From NCBI GenBank assembly GCA_026648125.1, contig JAPKGD010000141.1, positions 1 to 5,878 on the forward strand: 5,878 nt of DNA, read 5' to 3'. The notes beneath the pieces are model-generated. The model did no database searches, was not told where the DNA came from, and saw only the letters and a program-made list of their open reading frames with translations. Of the stretch, positions 1-5,878 are shown piece by piece. Position 1 is the first letter of the stretch. Every line of letters starts with the position of its first letter. This DNA is from Bdellovibrionales bacterium. Lineage in GTDB: Bacteria; Bdellovibrionota; Bdellovibrionia; Bdellovibrionales; UBA1609. The position numbers were made by a program, and so were the translations under genes.

Positions 1-1374
1 AGGGGCCTGCACCTTGGGCCCTTCTTGAGGTTTAGACACGCCCACAAAGCGATTTGGTTCAATGCTTTGACCGGCCACGGCTTTGTGAACCCAGGAGCCT
101 TCAACGTCTAGCCTCTCCGCCAATTCTTGTATGTATAGGTCCTTTAATCGCGAATCTGAGCAAGCTTTGAGGTGTGGAGAGAGCTGGTCCATCAGCGTAA
201 CTTTTTCAGCACTGGTGCCACGGTAACCCCGCATGTGTCGCTCAACAATCATGACGAATAACTCTGGAGCAGAACGCAGTCTCTCTTCGAGAGCCTCAAG
301 CCCATTTTTTTGAACAAATTCATCGGGATCCAAATTATCTGGAAGCACAAGACCACGAGGAATAAGGCCTTCTGCGAGAAGCAACGGCAGACTTCGTTCT
401 GCGGCGTCTTGCCCGGCCTCGTCACCATCAAACAGCACAATGATGTTCTTCGTGTGTCGCTTTAAGAGCCTTGCATGATCCGGCGTGAGTGCCGTGCCTA
501 AAGTCGCAACAACAGGTTTTATCCCCGCCTGGAAGAGCGCTAAAAAGTCCATGTAGCCTTCGACAACGACGACTCGATCTTCAAGGCGTATGTATTTTGC
601 CGACTCATTGAGACCGTACAAAACTTTACCTTTATGAAAAATATCAGATTCGGGGCTATTTAAATATTTGGGTTGTCCATCGCCAAGCGCTCGACCACCA
701 AAGCCAACAATCTGGCCCGTTGGTAGTATGATTGGAAACATGAGGCGATTACGAAAATTGTCATAGTAGCGAGTGCGATCATCACTTTTTTTGCGGATTA
801 AGCCGAGAGATTCTGCGGCATCGAGCGGGACCGATTTTTTGGTGAACGCATTCGTCAAGGACTGCCAATCATCACGCGCATAACCAATTTGAAACTGAGC
901 CACGGTCTCCGGCTTTAAGCCTCGGGTGAGCAAATAATCTTGAACTTCAGTGGATGGTGGCTCGCCCTTAAGCTGGGCCTCAAAAACGGCTCCGGCAAAT
1001 TGATTAATACGGTAAAGTAACTTCTCCCGCTCTTTGCGAACATCCACTTCCTGCCGCTGGCCAGGACTAACAAGAGCTTCTTTAGGAATTGGAATACCTG
1101 CTCGCTCAGCTAAAAACTCCACCGACTCTGGAAAGCTTAAGCCTTGAATCTCTTGAATAAACGTATAGACATTGCCCGCCTTTTTACAGCCAAAGCAGTA
1201 GTACATTTGTTTATCTTCGGAGACAGAAAAACTACCGGTCTTTTCATTGTGAAAGGGACACAGTCCCACCAACCGGTGAGTGCCCGACCTGCGCAATTGA
1301 GTGTGCTGACCAATGACATCTACGATGTTGATCGACTCACGCACTCTTTCAATAAAATCTTGGCTAAATCTCAT
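1..1374 (-). CDS. dnaG: DNA primase DnaG, C-terminal end cut off by the window edge
   Basis: DnaG makes the short RNA primers that start Okazaki fragments and the leading strand, working with the replicative helicase DnaB. The frame is open from an ATG at 1374 to the left edge (458 codons). Three blocks identify it. The N-terminal CHC2 zinc-binding domain has C39, H42, C60 and C63 (CPFH...CFGC). The catalytic core has GFGGR near 224-228 and the conserved KYLNSPES block at 236-243. The TOPRIM metal site has E272 in EGYMD and D316/D318 in FDGDEAG, then DPDEF further on. The visible part ends in a proline/lysine-containing linker; the helicase-binding C-terminal domain (full family length is about 580-650 residues) must lie beyond position 1. 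The N-terminus MRFSQDFIERV matches the family start, although the upstream GGGGAAG is a weak, distant ribosome site. It lies 39 bases after yqeY and is probably cotranscribed with it. No frameshift or missing catalytic residue is seen. Confidence 0.97.
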   Translation of the reverse strand, partial: MRFSQDFIERVRESINIVDVIGQHTQLRRSGTHRLVGLCPFHNEKTGSFSVSEDKQMYYCFGCKKAGNVYTFIQEIQGLSFPESVEFLAERAGIPIPKEALVSPGQRQEVDVRKEREKLLYRINQFAGAVFEAQLKGEPPSTEVQDYLLTRGLKPETVAQFQIGYARDDWQSLTNAFTKKSVPLDAAESLGLIRKKSDDRTRYYDNFRNRLMFPIILPTGQIVGFGGRALGDGQPKYLNSPESDIFHKGKVLYGLNESAKYIRLEDRVVVVEGYMDFLALFQAGIKPVVATLGTALTPDHARLLKRHTKNIIVLFDGDEAGQDAAERSLPLLLAEGLIPRGLVLPDNLDPDEFVQKNGLEALEERLRSAPELFVMIVERHMRGYRGTSAEKVTLMDQLSPHLKACSDSRLKDLYIQELAERLDVEGSWVHKAVAGQSIEPNRFVGVSKPQEGPKVQAP

Positions 1375-1413
1375 GCCAAACGGACTTCCCCACCCACATT
1401 TGGCGGTCAGTTT

Positions 1414-1863
1414 TTAACCCTGTAATCGGGCCTTGACCACTTCACTAATCAGCTTGTTGTCGGCACTGCCGCTCGTTCGTGCCTGAACTTCTTTAATGAC
1501 CGCGCCCATTTGCTTCATGCTATTTGCACCCAAAGCGGCAATCACTTCTTCGACAATCTTTGTGACTTGCTCAGAGCTCATTTGGCTCGGCAAATAGCCC
1601 TCAAGAACGGTCAGTTCAAACTTCTCTTTGTCAGCTAAATCGGTGCGCCCTGCCTTTTCGAATTGCTCGATGGAGTCCTTGCGCTGTTTGGCGAGTTTTT
1701 TAATCACACCGATGATTTCCTGGTCATCAATGGCATTGGGGCGAAGTTCGATCTCGCGGTTTTTGACCGCCGACTGAAGAAAACGAATGGCGCTGAGGCG
1801 ATCTGCCTCTTGGCTTTTCATCGCGGCCTTCATGTCTTCAAGAATCTTTTCCTTCAACCCCAT
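1414..1863 (-). CDS. yqeY: YqeY / GatB-tail domain protein
   Basis: This is a 149-residue soluble protein of the GatB/YqeY family, at the usual family length. The family resembles the C-terminal tail domain of GatB, the tRNA-dependent amidotransferase subunit that contacts tRNA; the role of free-standing YqeY is not settled. Visible signatures are the N-terminal helix RLSAIRFLQSAVKNREIE (22-39), the block from KKLAKQRKDSIEQFEKAGR (55-73) through LEGYLPSQMS (87-96), and MGAVIKEVQAR near the C-terminus. The ATG at 1863 has a strong GGAGGT (1869-1874) five bases upstream, so the start is secure. It begins 15 bases after rpsU and ends 39 bases before dnaG on the same strand, so it belongs to the rpsU-dnaG operon. 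That setting fits a translation-related role, which is inference. Confidence 0.95.
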   Translation of the reverse strand: MGLKEKILEDMKAAMKSQEADRLSAIRFLQSAVKNREIELRPNAIDDQEIIGVIKKLAKQRKDSIEQFEKAGRTDLADKEKFELTVLEGYLPSQMSSEQVTKIVEEVIAALGANSMKQMGAVIKEVQARTSGSADNKLISEVVKARLQG

Positions 1864-1878
1864 TGCCTACCTCCAGAA

Positions 1879-2076
1879 TTAAGGGCCAAAACGACGTTGT
1901 TTTTTCATGGCGCGCTTGCGTGCAGAAATGGATTTTTTCTTTTTACGCACGCTCGGCTTTTCGAAGTGTTCACGCTTCTTCACTTCAGAAAGAATACCTG
2001 ACTTTTCACAAGCCTTTTTAAAGCGACGAAACGCCTGCTCGAAACCCTCGTTATCGCGGATTCGAATCATTGCCAC
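1879..2076 (-). CDS. rpsU: 30S ribosomal protein bS21
   Basis: bS21 is a small basic protein of the 30S platform, near the 3' end of 16S rRNA, that helps initiation on mRNAs. The core IRIRDNEGFEQAFRRFKKAC and EKSGILSEVKKREHFEKPS is the typical bS21 signature, followed by a lysine/arginine-rich tail ending RRFGP. I chose the GTG at 2076 (65 residues, reading MAMIRIRDNE). It aligns with the family N-terminus and has AGGTGA (2082-2087) five bases upstream. The longer GTG at 2085 overlaps this ribosome site and has poor spacing. The ATG at 2070 is also possible but sits 11 bases from the site. It is the first gene of the rpsU-yqeY-dnaG operon; the order with dnaG is the classic macromolecular synthesis operon. 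Confidence 0.95.
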   Translation of the reverse strand: MAMIRIRDNEGFEQAFRRFKKACEKSGILSEVKKREHFEKPSVRKKKKSISARKRAMKKQRRFGP

Positions 2077-2202
2077 CGAAATCACCTGCCCTTCAACTTG
2101 GCTTTAGTAGGTTCAAAACAACCGGTGCTATCATAAAAGACTCACCCTTGACAATCCCCGCCAAGGCGGCGAGACCCCTTTGTACACAAGGATTTGTCGC
2201 TT
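2077..2202. promoter_or_regulatory. Divergent intergenic region between rpsU and tadA
   Basis: This 126-base gap must hold promoters for both the rpsU operon (minus) and tadA (plus). On the minus strand a TATGAT hexamer at 2130-2135 is the best -10 candidate, but the TTGTCA at 2149-2154 is only 13 bases away, so the pair is not convincing. On the plus strand TTGACA at 2148-2153 is a perfect -35 word, but no -10 follows at the proper distance. A short dyad CCGCC-AA-GGCGG lies at 2158-2169 and may be an operator or chance. AAGGA at 2188-2192 is the ribosome site of tadA. Confidence 0.35.
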
Positions 2203-2679
2203 ATGACGCAACCAGCCTCATTTGACCCCAGTCAAGACGAGAACCTCATGAAAAGGGCTCTTGAGCTTGCTCATTTGGCAGCTCAAGAAGGGGAAGTCCC
2301 CGTGGGCGCTCTAGTTTGCCTCAACGGGAAGATTATTGCTGAGGGCAAAAATCAGCGAGAAAGTTCTCATATTGCCACCCATCACGCCGAGCTTATGGCC
2401 ATCGAAGAGGCCTGCAGGAAGCTTGGGCGTTGGCGGCTTAATGATTGCACCCTCTATGTAACCCTAGAACCCTGCCCCATGTGTGCTGGAGCCATTGTGA
2501 ACGCCCGCTTAGGACGGATTGTATATGGCGCCACGGATCCCAAAGCAGGTGCCGTAGAATCACTCTATCAAATACTCTCTGATCCACGCCTCAATCATCG
2601 CCCCGATGTACGCCCTCGCTTAATGGCCGAAGAATGTGGCAAAGTTCTCTCTGATTTCTTCAAAAAGAGAAGAGAATAG
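2203..2679 (+). CDS. tadA: tRNA-specific adenosine deaminase TadA
   Basis: TadA converts adenosine 34 to inosine in the anticodon of tRNA-Arg(ACG), letting one tRNA read three arginine codons; it is a zinc-dependent cytidine/deoxycytidylate deaminase-fold enzyme that acts as a dimer. The 158-residue product has all the expected residues: H61 and E63 in HHAEL (zinc ligand and proton shuttle), C91 and C94 in LEPCPMCAGA (zinc ligands), N50 in the substrate pocket, and GEVPVGA near 30-36. The tail EECGKVLSDFFKKRR is typical of TadA rather than of guanine deaminase. I chose the ATG at 2203, with AAGGA ten bases upstream. An in-frame TTG at 2194 would add three residues but sits one base from that site. 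It is divergent from rpsU and apparently single. No clear terminator follows directly. Confidence 0.95.
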   Translation: MTQPASFDPSQDENLMKRALELAHLAAQEGEVPVGALVCLNGKIIAEGKNQRESSHIATHHAELMAIEEACRKLGRWRLNDCTLYVTLEPCPMCAGAIVNARLGRIVYGATDPKAGAVESLYQILSDPRLNHRPDVRPRLMAEECGKVLSDFFKKRRE

Positions 2680-2693
2680 GTTTCTAACCAAAC

Positions 2694-2792
2694 TCAGATC
2701 AGCGCCAATCGGCTATTTTGATGAGTCAACTCTTTAGACAGTTTTTCAAAAATTCGAGAATGCACTTTCGCAAGCCTTGTATGGCGCTCTGA
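2694..2792 (+). ncRNA. Candidate folded RNA downstream of tadA (3' UTR, terminator-like or small RNA)
   Basis: Three complementary pairs nest in order across about 100 bases. TCAG 2694-2697 pairs with CTGA 2789-2792, AGCGCCA 2701-2707 with TGGCGCT 2782-2788, and GGCT 2711-2714 with AGCC 2773-2776. Inside them TTTTGA 2716-2721 can pair with TCAAAA 2746-2751, and CGAGA 2755-2759 with TTTCG 2766-2770 (one G-U). An ATTTTT tract follows at 2797-2802. It starts 15 bases after the tadA stop, so it may be the end of that transcript. It matches no RNA family I recognise and the pairing could be partly chance. Confidence 0.3.
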
Positions 2793-2800
2793 CACTATTT

Positions 2801-2829
2801 TTGAAGTCCCTCATTGATTCACTCATAGT
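2801..2829 (+). promoter_or_regulatory. Weak candidate sigma-70-type promoter for the lipoprotein gene
   Basis: TTGAAG at 2801-2806 and CATAGT at 2824-2829 are separated by 17 bases; each matches four of six consensus positions. Transcription would start near 2836, giving a leader of about 70 bases before the lipoprotein start. The -10 word lies inside a dyad TCACT-CAT-AGTGA (2819-2831) that could be an operator. The call rests only on hexamer resemblance. Confidence 0.3.
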
Positions 2830-2896
2830 GAGCTAAATCATGAGAAAAATTGGTTTTTTAACGAGTGATTAAGGAGAATAGTTCTATCACGAGCGC

Positions 2897-2903
2897 AAGG
2901 AGG
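2897..2903 (+). promoter_or_regulatory. Strong ribosome binding site of the lipoprotein gene
   Basis: AAGGAGG, a perfect anti-16S match, lies four bases before the ATG at 2908 and fixes that start. A second ribosome-site-like AAGGAG at 2871-2876 has no usable start codon at the right distance after it. Confidence 0.85.
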
Positions 2904-2907
2904 GACT

Positions 2908-4152
2908 ATGCGTTCTACATATTTAAAGACAGGAAGTATCATCGGGGCTGCGCTGCTGTTGGCAGCATGTAATGCGCCCCAAGGAAGTCCGTCAGGTGAC
3001 TCAAATGATGCTTCCTCGACCGGGGTTGCTTTAGAAAAGGGCTCTATCGGCCTCAACCTTACAGCGCTGTCCTCTAATATTAGTAGCAGCTCGTTATCTA
3101 GTAAGGCGAAGGGCGGAAAAAACCCAGGCTCCCGCAGCCTCGCAGATGTGGCCCAGGTGTTGGTTAATGTGGACCGAGTCGAAATGCTACTCAGCAGTCC
3201 AAGACGTGTGGGTCGCCTCATTGTGGCCGAAGACTTTGGCCAGGTTGACCTTATGTTGTTGAGCCAAGGCATTGTCCTTCCCATCGCTAAAGTCGATTTG
3301 CGAGGTGATGTGACGGCCCATCAAGTTCGACTCGTTTTAAATTCTGATGGAAACGAGTTGGTCTTTAAAGATGGTAGCCGCTGCGAGTTGAGGACCCCAA
3401 GCCAACAGCAAAGCGGACTTAAGATTGTCCTGAGTGGTGGCGTGACTGTTCAAAACCAGCACGATCTAGAATTGAACGTAAACTTTGATCTGGATCACTC
3501 GATTCTTATCCAAAAAGACGGGCGCTGCCTATTGAAGCCGGTTATTCATAGCAAGTGTCATCATAAGCACCGAGGCCACAAGCACCACGACCACGATGAG
3601 AAGTGTACAGGTTCTAGTGAAGACGATGTTCGAAGCGATGATTATGACAATGATAACGGAGACGATCACCCTGGCTGCCACCATGATGACTCCGATGATT
3701 CCGGTGACGGAACAGATACGCCTCCTCCAACAGATGGAACTGGTGAAAATCCCGATGAGCCTGGCACAATCGGTGATACAGGGAGCACCGGTGATACGGG
3801 ATCTAATTCAGATGGCGTCGATGGAACTATTGGCGATACGGGTAGCACTGGCGATTCAGGCTCAAATCCGGATAATACCGATGGAACGATCGGTGACACA
3901 GGCAGTACCGGTGATACGGGATCTAATTCAGATGGCGTCGATGGAACTATTGGCGACACGGGTAGCACTGGCGATTCAGGCTCAAATCCGGATAACACCG
4001 ATGGAACGATCGGTGACACCGGAAGCACGGGCGATGCAGGATCAAATCCTGATGGAACGGATGGTACCTTGGGAGATCCCGGTAGCACCGGCGATACGGG
4101 AACAACCGATGGCGACCTTCCGCCCCCCGTCTTTGACCCCATTCTCTTTTAA
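2908..4152 (+). CDS. Lipoprotein with DUF4382-like domain, His/Asp-rich linker and 20-residue tandem repeats
   Basis: The function is unknown; the 414-residue product is modular. Residues 1-21 form a lipoprotein signal with lipobox LAAC, so C21 would be lipidated. N22 follows instead of aspartate, compatible with outer-membrane sorting under Escherichia coli rules. Residues 45-214 look like DUF4382: a GSIGLNLTA strand, VLVNVDRVEM (84-93), VDLMLLSQG (113-121), TPSQQQSGLKIV (163-174) and LLKPVIH (208-214), with C159 and C207 possibly forming a disulfide. Residues 214-270 are dense in His, Asp and three cysteines (C217, C233, C257). A proline-rich spacer leads to the repeats (286-402) and a short tail PPPVFDPILF. 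Both the strong ribosome site and the lipobox support the ATG at 2908. It stands alone, with its own terminator at 4177-4207. A surface-exposed, metal- or calcium-binding role is inference. The domain assignment is from pattern memory and could be a related beta-sandwich family. Confidence 0.88.
   Translation: MRSTYLKTGSIIGAALLLAACNAPQGSPSGDSNDASSTGVALEKGSIGLNLTALSSNISSSSLSSKAKGGKNPGSRSLADVAQVLVNVDRVEMLLSSPRRVGRLIVAEDFGQVDLMLLSQGIVLPIAKVDLRGDVTAHQVRLVLNSDGNELVFKDGSRCELRTPSQQQSGLKIVLSGGVTVQNQHDLELNVNFDLDHSILIQKDGRCLLKPVIHSKCHHKHRGHKHHDHDEKCTGSSEDDVRSDDYDNDNGDDHPGCHHDDSDDSGDGTDTPPPTDGTGENPDEPGTIGDTGSTGDTGSNSDGVDGTIGDTGSTGDSGSNPDNTDGTIGDTGSTGDTGSNSDGVDGTIGDTGSTGDSGSNPDNTDGTIGDTGSTGDAGSNPDGTDGTLGDPGSTGDTGTTDGDLPPPVFDPILF
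3763..4113 (+). repeat. In-frame tandem repeat array, 60-bp units with a 120-bp higher-order period
   Basis: Five full 20-residue units (protein 286-385) and a degenerate sixth follow the pattern GTIGDTGSTGD-[TSA]-GSN-[SP]-D-[GN]-[VT]-D. Units alternate in type: 1 and 3 end SDGVD, 2 and 4 end PDNTD. Block 3781-3900 and block 3901-4020 differ at only five positions, so the array grew by duplication of a 120-bp pair of units. The last unit is shorter and diverged (GTLGDPGSTGDTGTTDGD). All units keep the reading frame. Confidence 0.95.
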
Positions 4153-4176
4153 TTTAAACTTAAAATGAATGAACAT

Positions 4177-4207
4177 AAAGAGGCCGGCTTTTCGGCCTCT
4201 TTTTTTT
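4177..4207 (+). terminator. Intrinsic terminator of the lipoprotein gene
   Basis: AGAGGCCG (4179-4186) pairs perfectly with CGGCCTCT (4193-4200) around a six-base GCTTTT loop, and the stem can extend with A-T pairs. A run of seven T (4201-4207) follows the core stem, 25 bases after the lipoprotein stop. On the opposite strand the same hairpin is followed by only a short T run, so it may weakly serve the convergent hydrolase gene as well. Confidence 0.93.
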
Positions 4208-4214
4208 GGTGAGT

Positions 4215-5447
4215 TTAATATCGGTATTCAGGCATTTCGCTAAGCATCCTACCCATTCCATTGATCCAGCTTTCGCAGACGCGTCCATTTGATACCTTCC
4301 GCGCTCTCAACAAAACTTCCGCGAGCGCCTCGGGAAGAGACTGACTTAAAAATGCTCCCAAATGTCCAGTCGCTACAGTCACCAATCGAGCAGAATGGAG
4401 AGATTGAGCCTCGGCCGCAAAAGGCCCCAGTTCTGTTAATGAATCATGCTCTCCTGCCACATAAAGAACTGGGATTGCCTGCTGACTACTTTGCATTTTG
4501 CGCCACTCTTTCCCGAAATCATAACCTGAACTGGTGGTAAATTTTTGAGTGGTCCACCAGCGATCTAAATCTTCTCGAATCTGAGTAGAAATTTTTTGTG
4601 GAAGAATAAATCGACCCAATTCCTCAAGTTCATTCTTATCAAGATCATCGGCGCCAAAAAGCCCTTTATGAACGTTCCCCTGAGCGGCTCTTAAATAGCC
4701 CGTGACCAGTGTCTCATTGAATCTCGTAATCGGCTCTGGAAGCCAAAAGTTCACCATTGAGACGGATTCAATGATCAAATGGGCAAAATCTTTCAGCGCC
4801 ATAACTTTCAAGCGATCGGCTTTTTCCCAAACTTCATCTCCAAACAGCCCAAGAGAGAACATTGGAACTATGATTGCTGTTTCCTTTTGAACCCGATCTC
4901 GCGCCTCCGCTGAGACCTTGGCTTTGCCATTGGAATCAAAGACAATGCCCAACGAACCAGCACGGACTTGAAGGCCTCCGAGCGAATGACCAATGACCAC
5001 CACTTTCTTTTTGCCGGCTTGACGGTAAGCAAATGAACGTATGGCCGGGAAAACTTTGAGCATCCCATCAATCCCGAGCTGATCGATCTTCGCTTTCGCT
5101 CCGCTTTCAAGTTCGCCCCGTCCTTGCCCCGGCGGATTGTAAACAAAAACCCGAAATCCTTTTGTATTGAGCGCGCGAATAAATTTCCGCAAATACGGAA
5201 AGCTGGTTGTGAAACCACCTACGAGTACAACGGGCTTTCCATCGAGTGGCCCCACATCAGCCCCAACCACGTCAATGCCTTGGATTTCGCCCTTGAAAGC
5301 GCGAGCCTCAGGCAAGAGGGGAATCTGCTGATCTGTATAGGTGATCAGGTCTTCAGCAAATGTGGAAAACCCCGTGGAAAATCCTAAAATCACAGAGAGA
5401 GCAAAAAATTGAAAAAGCCGACTTTTGAAGAGCGCCAAAATAATCAT
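4215..5447 (-). CDS. Exported alpha/beta-hydrolase (esterase/lipase-like)
   Basis: This is a serine hydrolase of the alpha/beta-hydrolase fold; the substrate cannot be told. From the ATG at 5447 the product has 410 residues. It starts with a Sec-type signal: basic K8/R10, a hydrophobic stretch 11-28, and probable cleavage after STFA at 31. The fold is clear: VVLVGGF (73-79) for the oxyanion region, VFVYNPPGQGRGE (100-112), VVVIGHSLGG (149-158) with nucleophile S155, VLYVAGEHD (327-335) with probable acid D335, and VATGHLGAF (358-366) with probable H362. The stretch at about 195-300 is probably a lid or cap. The start has AAGGGG (5453-5458) five bases upstream. Longer in-frame starts at 5498 (ATG) and 5516 (TTG) lack a good ribosome site and would bury the signal peptide. 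It converges on the lipoprotein gene. I saw no convincing promoter. Confidence 0.9.
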   Translation of the reverse strand: MIILALFKSRLFQFFALSVILGFSTGFSTFAEDLITYTDQQIPLLPEARAFKGEIQGIDVVGADVGPLDGKPVVLVGGFTTSFPYLRKFIRALNTKGFRVFVYNPPGQGRGELESGAKAKIDQLGIDGMLKVFPAIRSFAYRQAGKKKVVVIGHSLGGLQVRAGSLGIVFDSNGKAKVSAEARDRVQKETAIIVPMFSLGLFGDEVWEKADRLKVMALKDFAHLIIESVSMVNFWLPEPITRFNETLVTGYLRAAQGNVHKGLFGADDLDKNELEELGRFILPQKISTQIREDLDRWWTTQKFTTSSGYDFGKEWRKMQSSQQAIPVLYVAGEHDSLTELGPFAAEAQSLHSARLVTVATGHLGAFLSQSLPEALAEVLLRARKVSNGRVCESWINGMGRMLSEMPEYRY

Positions 5448-5711
5448 CCCATCCCCTTTATGCCCTACCCGGATGCTAGTTCGCTTTGTCGGTGCCATTT
5501 TGAGTTCTGGTTCCAATTTGGCAACAGGTAATCTACTCGACCTTCGATTTTCCTTTCTTGAGCAGTTTTAAAGCATTAGGGGATGTGGAAGGGACTGTCT
5601 GGTGACTTTTTTGCGAATATTTTTCCCGGTTGATATCGGCGATGGGAGCTGCACGGCGCTGGACAGGGGGTGCTGAAAATGTTACCCGAAGGATTCTTTT
5701 TTAAAGGGTAC
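5448..5711. other. Intergenic stretch between hydrolase gene and tRNA-Ser, no gene seen
   Basis: This gap must contain the hydrolase promoter (minus) and the tRNA promoter (plus), but I found no hexamer pair worth calling. Open frames here are short, have no ribosome sites and run into the tRNA. Confidence 0.6.
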
Positions 5712-5800
<89 letters not shown>

Positions 5801-5878
5801 ATCTTCGCTGGGTTCAGCGGCACGATCATCAAGAAAATCAAATGTTCTAAGTAGTTGAAACAACAACCTGGGGTCTGA
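5801..5878. other. Sequence after tRNA-Ser to the window edge, no feature seen
   Basis: These 78 bases have no T-rich hairpin, no second tRNA and no supported start codon. The tRNA transcript must end or be processed here or beyond the edge. Confidence 0.6.

Noticed and set aside
1663..2001. Plus-strand frame over yqeY and rpsU
   Set aside because: It is antisense to two securely identified genes.
2148..2176. TTGACA at 2148-2153 as a tadA promoter
   Set aside because: The -35 word is perfect but GAGACC stands where the -10 should be.
3763..4113. CRISPR-like array
   Set aside because: The 60-bp units are contiguous, in frame and coding, with no unique spacers.
3666..4142. Long minus-strand frame rich in Pro, Ser and Val
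   Set aside because: It is the antisense shadow of the tandem repeat array; the plus frame has the lipobox, ribosome site and terminator.
3596..4168. Plus-strand frame of 190 codons in another register over the repeats
   Set aside because: It stays open only because of repeat periodicity; it has no ribosome site and its composition is unlike a real protein.
4868..5218. Minus-strand frame of 116 codons in another register inside the hydrolase gene
   Set aside because: It is a shadow of the hydrolase frame, which carries GHSLGG and the signal peptide.

Overview
The window is a stretch of ordinary bacterial chromosome with base composition close to balanced by eye. The left part is the macromolecular synthesis operon in the order rpsU - yqeY - dnaG, read on the minus strand. 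In this layout rpoD usually follows dnaG and would lie beyond the left edge. A YqeY gene between rpsU and dnaG, a lysine-rich bS21 and a DUF4382-type lipoprotein together suggest a Gram-negative of the old 'deltaproteobacterial' grade, such as a Bdellovibrionota or Oligoflexia relative. This placement is inference; the window has no decisive taxonomic marker.

Layout from left to right. Positions 1-1374 (minus) hold the first 458 codons of DNA primase. Positions 1414-1863 (minus) encode a YqeY/GatB-tail protein and 1879-2076 (minus) ribosomal protein bS21. A short divergent intergenic region separates these from tadA at 2203-2679 (plus), the tRNA adenosine deaminase. A 228-base gap follows. 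It contains a possible folded RNA, a weak promoter and a leader with competing hairpins and a strong ribosome binding site. Positions 2908-4152 (plus) encode a 414-residue lipoprotein with a DUF4382-like domain, a His/Cys/Asp-rich metal-binding-like linker and a C-terminal array of 20-residue glycine/aspartate repeats. A clear intrinsic terminator (4177-4207) sits between it and a convergent gene at 4215-5447 (minus) for an exported alpha/beta hydrolase. At the right end is a complete tRNA-Ser(GGA) at 5712-5800 with encoded CCA.

Functionally the left half is core information processing: translation (bS21, TadA, probably YqeY through tRNA) and replication priming (DnaG). The right half is an envelope or secreted pair, a surface lipoprotein and an exported hydrolase. 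They are convergent and share only a terminator, so nothing shows that they work together. The least ordinary object is the lipoprotein, where a 120-bp segment of the repeat array is duplicated with only silent differences. I see no mobile element, CRISPR array, phage gene or defence system.
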